NCBI GenBank assembly: GCA_013399305.1 | Contig: VXAI01000015.1 | Location: 6,756,182-6,820,181 of the forward strand | Direction of reading: 5' to 3' | Source of the DNA: Rostratula benghalensis | Taxonomy: Eukaryota; Chordata; Aves; Charadriiformes; Rostratulidae | DNA: 64,000 nucleotides | Part shown: positions 45,301 through 64,000 of the stretch, in pieces | How the letters are laid out: each line of letters starts with the position of its first letter | How positions within the stretch are numbered: position 1 is the stretch's first letter | Position numbers and translations under genes: made by a program | Notes under the pieces: generated by a model | Seen by the model: the letters and a program-made list of their open reading frames with translations, nothing else | Told to the model about the DNA's origin: nothing | Databases searched by the model: none

Positions 45301-47438
45301 AATAGTAGCCAGTGAAACTTCAAAGTGTCATTGTCATCTGTGATCGGTTCGGTACAAAGGAAAATGTTTTAGAAGGGATAGGGTTTTTTTTTCAGTCCTG
45401 AATAATTTCATTTTGTACACAGGGACAAATGGAAACATCTTCCATAAATAATGAAGAAGAAGAAAGTGCAGAAGAGCAGGTGAGAGATGAACTATCCAGA
45501 GAATGAATTTTGGCATGTGACACCATGAAGTGTTTAGCTCTCTGTCAACATTTACTGTTGCACTATGGCTCTTTCAGAATGAGCTATGTCTAGCAATGCA
45601 TATCTGCAAGTACTTACTGTGAAAAGAATAAAACCTTAGCTGCTGCAGCTTAAGGTGGCACCAGACGTGGTGTCCTGAACTCACTGGGACAGTTAAAAAC
45701 ATAAGAGTTGATGTGTTTCAGACCCCTGGATTGTCCAGAAAACAAGCGAGGGCGTCTTTGTCCGATATTTCAAGTCTGGAAGACATTGAAGGGTTGAGTG
45801 TTCGGCAGCTGAAGGAAATACTCGCGTGTAATTTTGTCAACTACTCAGGATGCTGTGAAAAATGGGAACTTGTGGAAAAAGTCAGCAGACTATACAGAGA
45901 GAGTGAAGAAAACCACAAGACACGTAGGTTTATATTTAATTCTTACTTTTTAAAGACTGCTTATTTTCTGTTTTCCAGTAGCTTGTTCTGCTCAGAAGGA
46001 CTCGGTCTGCTCAGCTGGAGAGCGTGTTTTAAGGATTCCAGCTGCATCTAGAGCAGTTGAACATGGGTCTAGTGAGTAAATGAAGCTTTCTAGGATTGTG
46101 CTGGTTTTTTGTCACTTTTTTTCCAAAGCTCAGAGAGCTCAGCTTTCAGGGTGAAGGTAAAATTGCACAACTGAGAACCAGTTCCTCAGAGAACATGAAA
46201 CTTGGCACCTCCATCTCCTTTATTAGGTTTCACAAGGCATTAGTGAGGGAGCTTCTCAGGAGCTGTCAACAGACCAAAGCAGTTCAGGCCTTTCACTGCG
46301 GTGCAGAATTAAAAGCTGCCGTGGCTGAAGTCCAAGTTCAAGTGGTTTGGTGTCAGGCCATGTTTTCATGGTTAAGGTGGTTTTGTGGCTGCAGCTCAGT
46401 GACAAGTGCTCTTCTACCCTCACGTTACTCTCAACAATTGGAGCCTTTCACTGGTGTGACTGTAGCACGTCCACAGACCCATTCCTGTAGTTAAAGTACG
46501 AGCTGAGGAGCGACTTCTTGATGTCACTGCCAGCTCGAAAAATGCCTGTCTGGCTCGTTACTCCTGCAGCCAGTGGCCAGGCTGTAAAGAATGGGATAGG
46601 GGCGATTCAGTAGCCCTGGGCCACTGCAGATTGTGCCAGCACATACACCGCAGGGACTGTGAGAATGGGGTGAGAAACCACCAGCTGATCGGGGCGGAGG
46701 ATTGTGAAGGTGGGGGACTGTTGGTGAATGTCAAAATGTTAGTGGTGGGGGATGTTGTCTATTGGCAGTGACACGCGACAGGTTTTGTTCAGTTCTGCCA
46801 CCTTTACAGCCTACTTGAGGTGTCTGCTTCTTAGTCTGCTTTATTATTACTGTGTTTAATCTTCTGAGGAGAGTGTTCTGCCAAACGAAGTAAGCTCAGG
46901 GATGGAAAACCAACACCCTCTGAATTTTAATCCAGTGTGTTATTTCATGGTCATTATGTTTGGAATTGAAAATGGGTTTTGAGTTTAAAGAATGAAGCCA
47001 CATATTGGACATTCACCTGGGGATTTTCTGGTTCATTGTTCTTTGGGAGTTTGTTTTGTTGTTTGTGGTGGTTTTTTGGAAGGGCTATCGATGAATTTTG
47101 AGCTGTGGGTTAGAAAAACCATTGTGGACGTGGAGCAGCGCTACTTCAAGCTCAATTAGCGCTCTCTGTGTTTTAGTGTTTGCCTGGGCTGGATCTTCGC
47201 AGGTTTTTCCAGGCCCTGGATGCACGGTGTCCCTCTCTGCTCTGTTCCAGAGGGTGAGAAGATGCAGCTGAACGACAACGACGACAACCTGTGTCGGATC
47301 TGCATGGACGCCGTGATCGACTGTGTCCTGCTGGAGTGCGGCCACATGGTCACTTGCACCAAGTGCGGCAAGAGGATGAGCGAGTGCCCCATCTGCCGGC
47401 AGTACGTAGTGCGGGCCGTGCACGTGTTCAAATCCTAA
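39362..47438 (+). CDS. RNF34: RNF34, RING-finger E3 ubiquitin ligase (six coding exons)
   Basis: E3 ubiquitin ligase known to act on caspases 8/10, p53 and PGC-1alpha and to associate with membranes (family knowledge). Exons 39362-39367, 43135-43353, 44702-45091, 45423-45479, 45722-45923 and 47251-47438 join at GT-AG sites into 353 codons plus TAA; mammalian forms are about 372 aa. An FYVE-like zinc finger spans exons 2-3 (C62, C65, C78, C81 and later cysteines). Two SAP-like helical segments follow ([35 protein letters not shown]). The C-terminal C3HC4 RING holds C306, C309, C321, H323, C327, C330, C337 and C340 and ends in [10 protein letters not shown]. The acidic run before the second SAP segment is shorter than in mammals. 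Confidence 0.96.
39368..43134. other. RNF34 intron 1
   Basis: 3.8 kb. The first 600 bp belong to the CpG island, followed by an A-rich tract at 40018-40055. A 44-bp tandem duplication lies at 42609-42696. No exon is recognised. Confidence 0.6.
42609..42696. repeat. 44-bp tandem duplication
   Basis: Two perfect adjacent copies (42609-42652 and 42653-42696) of a unit that begins ttttattgtgagtcagagg and ends ctggagaagatc. Confidence 0.97.
43135..43353 (+). CDS. RNF34: RNF34 exon 2: N-terminus and first half of zinc finger
   Basis: 219-bp phase-0 exon for residues 3-75, [20 protein letters not shown] through [17 protein letters not shown]. Acceptor TTTCAG, donor AAA/GTGAGT. Confidence 0.95.
43354..44701. 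other. RNF34 intron 2
   Basis: 1.3 kb. No exon, transposon or RNA gene recognised. Confidence 0.6.
44702..45091 (+). CDS. RNF34: RNF34 exon 3: zinc finger and first SAP-like segment
   Basis: 390-bp phase-0 exon for residues 76-205, starting [20 protein letters not shown]. It holds the remaining FYVE-like cysteines, the first SAP-like segment and a Ser-rich linker. Acceptor CCTTAG, donor CGG/GTACAA. Confidence 0.94.
45423..45479 (+). CDS. RNF34: RNF34 exon 4: acidic linker
   Basis: 57-bp phase-0 exon encoding [19 protein letters not shown] (206-224). Acceptor CACAG, donor CAG/GTGAGA. Mammals carry a longer Asp/Glu run at this place. Confidence 0.9.
45722..45923 (+). CDS. RNF34: RNF34 exon 5: second SAP-like segment
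   Basis: 202 bp for residues 225-291, [20 protein letters not shown] through ESEENHKT, plus one base of codon 292. Acceptor TTTCAG, donor C/GTAGGT. Confidence 0.93.
45924..47250. other. RNF34 intron 5
   Basis: 1.3 kb. An open frame of 132 codons at 46096-46494 has no recognisable similarity. No named repeat is seen. Confidence 0.55.
47251..47438 (+). CDS. RNF34: RNF34 exon 6: RING finger and stop
   Basis: Acceptor TTCCAG. Encodes [13 protein letters not shown] and then the complete C3HC4 RING, starting [20 protein letters not shown], with TAA at 47436-47438. An AG two bases downstream would shift the frame, so the first AG is preferred. Confidence 0.95.
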
Positions 47439-48990
47439 ACCAAAACCAGATTTTACAGTCACCTCTCCAGGACGGCTGTGGGTAGGAGTGCCCAACCCTG
47501 GGGCACACCTCAGCATTTTCAGTTCCCTATAAACACAGCCTTTTCATCATCCGGATGGAGAAGTCTGTGAAACCTTTTTCTACGGCCTGCTGAATCCCAG
47601 GGCTGGGTGGTGCAGCACGATGCCCGTGGGTGCAGTTACAGCGCTGCCTGACTTACCTTCTAAACCTACAAACTGTCCGAGTCAAACTGTTTACAGCAGT
47701 TCTTGCTCTCTTCTGAAGAATATCACCTCTCATGGGCACATTCAGCACTCGGTGGTCAGAAAACACCTCTGTTTGACCACGTGAGAGTGTTATGTCTAGT
47801 GCGTTAGAAGCAACGAATATATCGGTTGAATATTCAGCTTTTACGTAATTATAGAATGTAACTGTTCTGACACTGTCCCTGCAACAGTGTTAACAGTATA
47901 AAATACGACTGTAGAAAGCACTGCCATTAACTGTACCTGCACAGAAGCCCTTAATCTACTTTATGCTGGTTGCTTCCCTGTCTCTCATTACACGTTTACT
48001 GTCTGGGCCATTCTTTCTCAACGTACAAAAGGCGCTGCCACTTTGCAGGGCTCTGCCACCTGGTGTCCAAATTCCAACAACTACGTGTTTTTTAGATTAG
48101 GAATAAAATATTTTTTTAAAAGGGGGGGTATAGGGAACGATATTCTTGTGGTCCTTGATCCACTCATGCCTGTTGTACCTATTACTCCTCCGTGTGACGA
48201 TTGTACGCCGTTTGCCGACAACCTGCTCTTACTGTGAATACTGATCAGGGTCACCAAACGATTTGCTGCTAACATGGAATGTACAGTGTCACTAACCTTA
48301 ACTGGGGAGGGGGGTTTGTTGAGGGGAAGGAAACATGGTATTTAAACCCTCGTGTTCACAGCTGTTTTAACCAAGGCCGAGTCACTACTAACCACGCTTC
48401 CCAGTGGCTGCTGGGTGACCTGTGTTGCTACCAGCCCTTGGCCCAGTTTCCAGCCGGGCTCCCTGCCAGTAGCAGAGGTATCTGGGGTATCTGGGGAACA
48501 CCAGCAGCAAGAACAGCTCTTGTTGTGGGTTCAGGCTGTCCGTGGTCTGCTTGATGAAGGTCACTATAAGCGAAGAGAGGTGAGGAGGGACAGGCTCTGT
48601 CCTGTTGGCAGGGTTCAGCAATGGAGCTACAGTTTCACCCCCTTTTAATTTTTCACCTGCTCAGAGCAGGGCCATGCTTTGTCTCAAGAACTTGTACCTC
48701 TGCTGCGCTGCCACGCCTGCTCTTGGCTTTTGTGTGAAAAATGAAGCTGGCTTGAAAAAGAGAAAGTAGCTCCTCCTCAAAATACACAGCTTAGAAACAT
48801 TGCTGGTTATTTTTCAGAAGGGAGCAAACCTCTCAATGGCTTTATTTTTTAGAAGTAACTTTTTAATGGTACTTAATTCCTGGAGTCTGTTCCGTGGGTA
48901 AGCTAATGAAGACAAACCAACCCTCTATGTTATTTCCATGCTGATCATCAGCCACACAAAAGCTTAATAAAGATTTGTGATGGGCTTTCT
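47439..48990 (+). other. RNF34: RNF34 3' UTR
   Basis: Non-coding sequence after the stop. AATAAA occurs at 48102-48107 and 48966-48971. The second is followed by TG/T-rich sequence and is the likelier main end, giving a 3' UTR of about 1.55 kb. Confidence 0.65.
48966..48971 (+). terminator. RNF34: RNF34 distal polyadenylation signal AATAAA
   Basis: Canonical hexamer followed within 20-40 bp by tgatgggctttctcagcctc and T-rich sequence, a plausible downstream element. A proximal AATAAA at 48102-48107 could give a shorter mRNA. Confidence 0.6.
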
Positions 48991-49424
48991 CAGCCTCTGT
49001 CTCTTTTCTTAACCAGCTGTGGGAGCGCTGTTGGTTACTCACAGATGTCAGTGCTCCTCAAGACTTAACCTGGGGGAGGAGGCAGATGTGTGTATTGGAA
49101 CACCCCAGCTCAGAGGCAGAGGCCAAGGAACAGCTCAGGTACAGTGAAGGTACTCCTTGCACCCAGGCTACAGCCATCACCAAGTGTCACCTCCGCACAC
49201 AGTGCCCCCCCAAACCCACCCCCTGGAACAGAAACCCCCAGAGCCATTGCCTGTTTTTGTACAATTGTTTATACAAATTCAACAAAGGTAAAACTGCATC
49301 AGGAAGGTCTACGAAAACAACACCGTACAACAATGGCACTTATGAATGCAGAATTTTACAATCAGGAAATAACCATGTTATAAACCTTAAATGAGAACTC
49401 AACTCACACTTCAAAGAAAGAGAG
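48991..49424. other. Tail-to-tail spacer between RNF34 and KDM2B
   Basis: About 430 bp between the predicted 3' ends. No exon is seen. If KDM2B uses a signal further left, its 3' UTR could overlap RNF34. Confidence 0.45.
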
Positions 49425-50351
49425 ACTACGTTTGACCATTTATTCTACGGCTGGACTCACTGTATAAATTAATTTTATATTGAGTACAAGAGCTCATGCT
49501 ACAGAGTGAAACCCTCCTATGTGCAAAAGCTGAAATTGGATTATTTTTTTTCTTTTTAAAATTTTGAGAAAAAGGTGATTTCTATACAGATAAAACTTGG
49601 CAAAGTGTTTTACTTCAACTATAATTTACACCTTATTTCCACAACATGCTTATGTCACTTCTGAAGTATACAAAGCAGGATATAAACTTCCATTAAAACA
49701 TGCTTGAAGTTGAAAGTATTAACCTACTTTTCCTGACCTGGGCACGTTTGTAGATAGATACTGTCTACGAAGTATAGGTTAAGTTCTCGCCTACCATAAG
49801 TAAAGATAAAAATTGGCAATCAAAACCAAAACACTGGTAATGCATTCAAACATTGCATAAATAATTTTTAAACAATTTTTGTACAAAAATAGTTCTGCAT
49901 AATGTAAGATGTAACAAAACAAAACGTGTTAAGAAGGCAGAAATGCAGTGCGTGGTCCACTTGAATGACACCAACTTCTTTTGTTGTTGTTGTTGTTTTA
50001 AGAAATGAAAAGCGGAAATCAAATTTACACTACCAAGCACATGCTGTGGTACTTTTAAATAACAGTATTTCTTGGAGATCAGTCGTCTTCCGGGTGTGAA
50101 CAATTATCATCAGTAACAGTCGCCTTATGAATTTGCATAAGAGCCAGTGCAGGACATCCCAGGTAGACTGAATTAGTGGCACAGGTTGAAATACGTAACA
50201 TGGGTAGTTTCACGTTGTTCTCTCCTCAACAAGAGTTGTAAAATCCAAATCGCGGCATTTTCCAATATTCCAAGTTCCCAATTGAAAATAAAATCCCTAC
50301 GTGTTCTTAGTCCCTGCCCCCCCCGCCCCAGTATTTACACGTGTCCTTTAA
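49425..50351 (-). other. KDM2B: KDM2B 3' UTR (3' end approximate)
   Basis: Non-coding sequence after the stop, AT-rich, with a short (TTG)n run near 49980-49997. No other feature is recognised. Confidence 0.55.
49439..49444 (-). terminator. KDM2B: Candidate KDM2B polyadenylation signal AATAAA
   Basis: AATAAA on the minus strand about 0.9 kb beyond the KDM2B stop. It predicts cleavage near 49420 and a 3' UTR of 50351-49425. Other weaker or more distal signals are possible. Confidence 0.45.

Positions 50352-64000
<13,649 letters not shown>

Noticed and set aside
46096..46494. Open frame of 132 codons in RNF34 intron 5
   Set aside because: It sits in an intron that is cleanly bypassed by the exon 5-6 junction, and no homology is recognised.

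Overview
This is vertebrate nuclear DNA, almost certainly from a bird. Four multi-exon genes with GT-AG introns were reconstructed exon by exon. Every joined reading frame closes without a stop, and the predicted proteins match vertebrate CAMKK2, ANAPC5, RNF34 and KDM2B. The order CAMKK2(-) ANAPC5(-) RNF34(+) KDM2B(-) is the one known from human 12q24.31. The avian call rests on a CR1 retroposon with its two terminal octamers (11217-11950) and on compact introns; the species cannot be named from the sequence.

Layout. 1-3915: CAMKK2 3' UTR and flank. 3916-13615: fifteen CAMKK2 coding exons (530 aa). 13665-19001: intron 1, leading to a CpG island (about 18280-19130) with a probable non-coding first exon. 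19131-20950: spacer. 20955-35665: ANAPC5, 17 exons, 756 aa. 35090-35960: ANAPC5 CpG-island promoter. 35960-38860: head-to-head spacer. 38860-39960: RNF34 CpG-island promoter, broken by a 213-base assembly gap. 39362-47438: RNF34, six coding exons, 353 aa, the first holding only two codons. 47439-48990: RNF34 3' UTR. 49425-64000: the 3' half of KDM2B (nine coding exons, 643 aa: PHD finger, basic linker, F-box, leucine-rich repeats). The JmjC and CXXC parts of KDM2B lie beyond the right edge.

The genes do not form a pathway. CAMKK2 is a calcium-activated kinase. ANAPC5 is a scaffold subunit of the anaphase-promoting complex. RNF34 is a RING E3 ligase. KDM2B is a chromatin protein that recruits a variant Polycomb complex to CpG islands. 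They share a conserved neighbourhood, with ANAPC5/RNF34 head-to-head and RNF34/KDM2B tail-to-tail.

I see no bacterial-type system, virus, CRISPR array or plainly new gene family. The points most worth a second look are structural: a CpG-dense island with a YY1-like site and a good plus-strand splice donor inside an ANAPC5 intron (33350-33640); a 155-bp direct duplication on either side of ANAPC5 exon 9; a 23-bp triplicate beside the exon 7 donor; a CR1 that almost fills a CAMKK2 intron and carries a sense-strand AATAAA; a 44-bp tandem duplication in RNF34 intron 1; and the tiny RNF34 first exon next to the gap.
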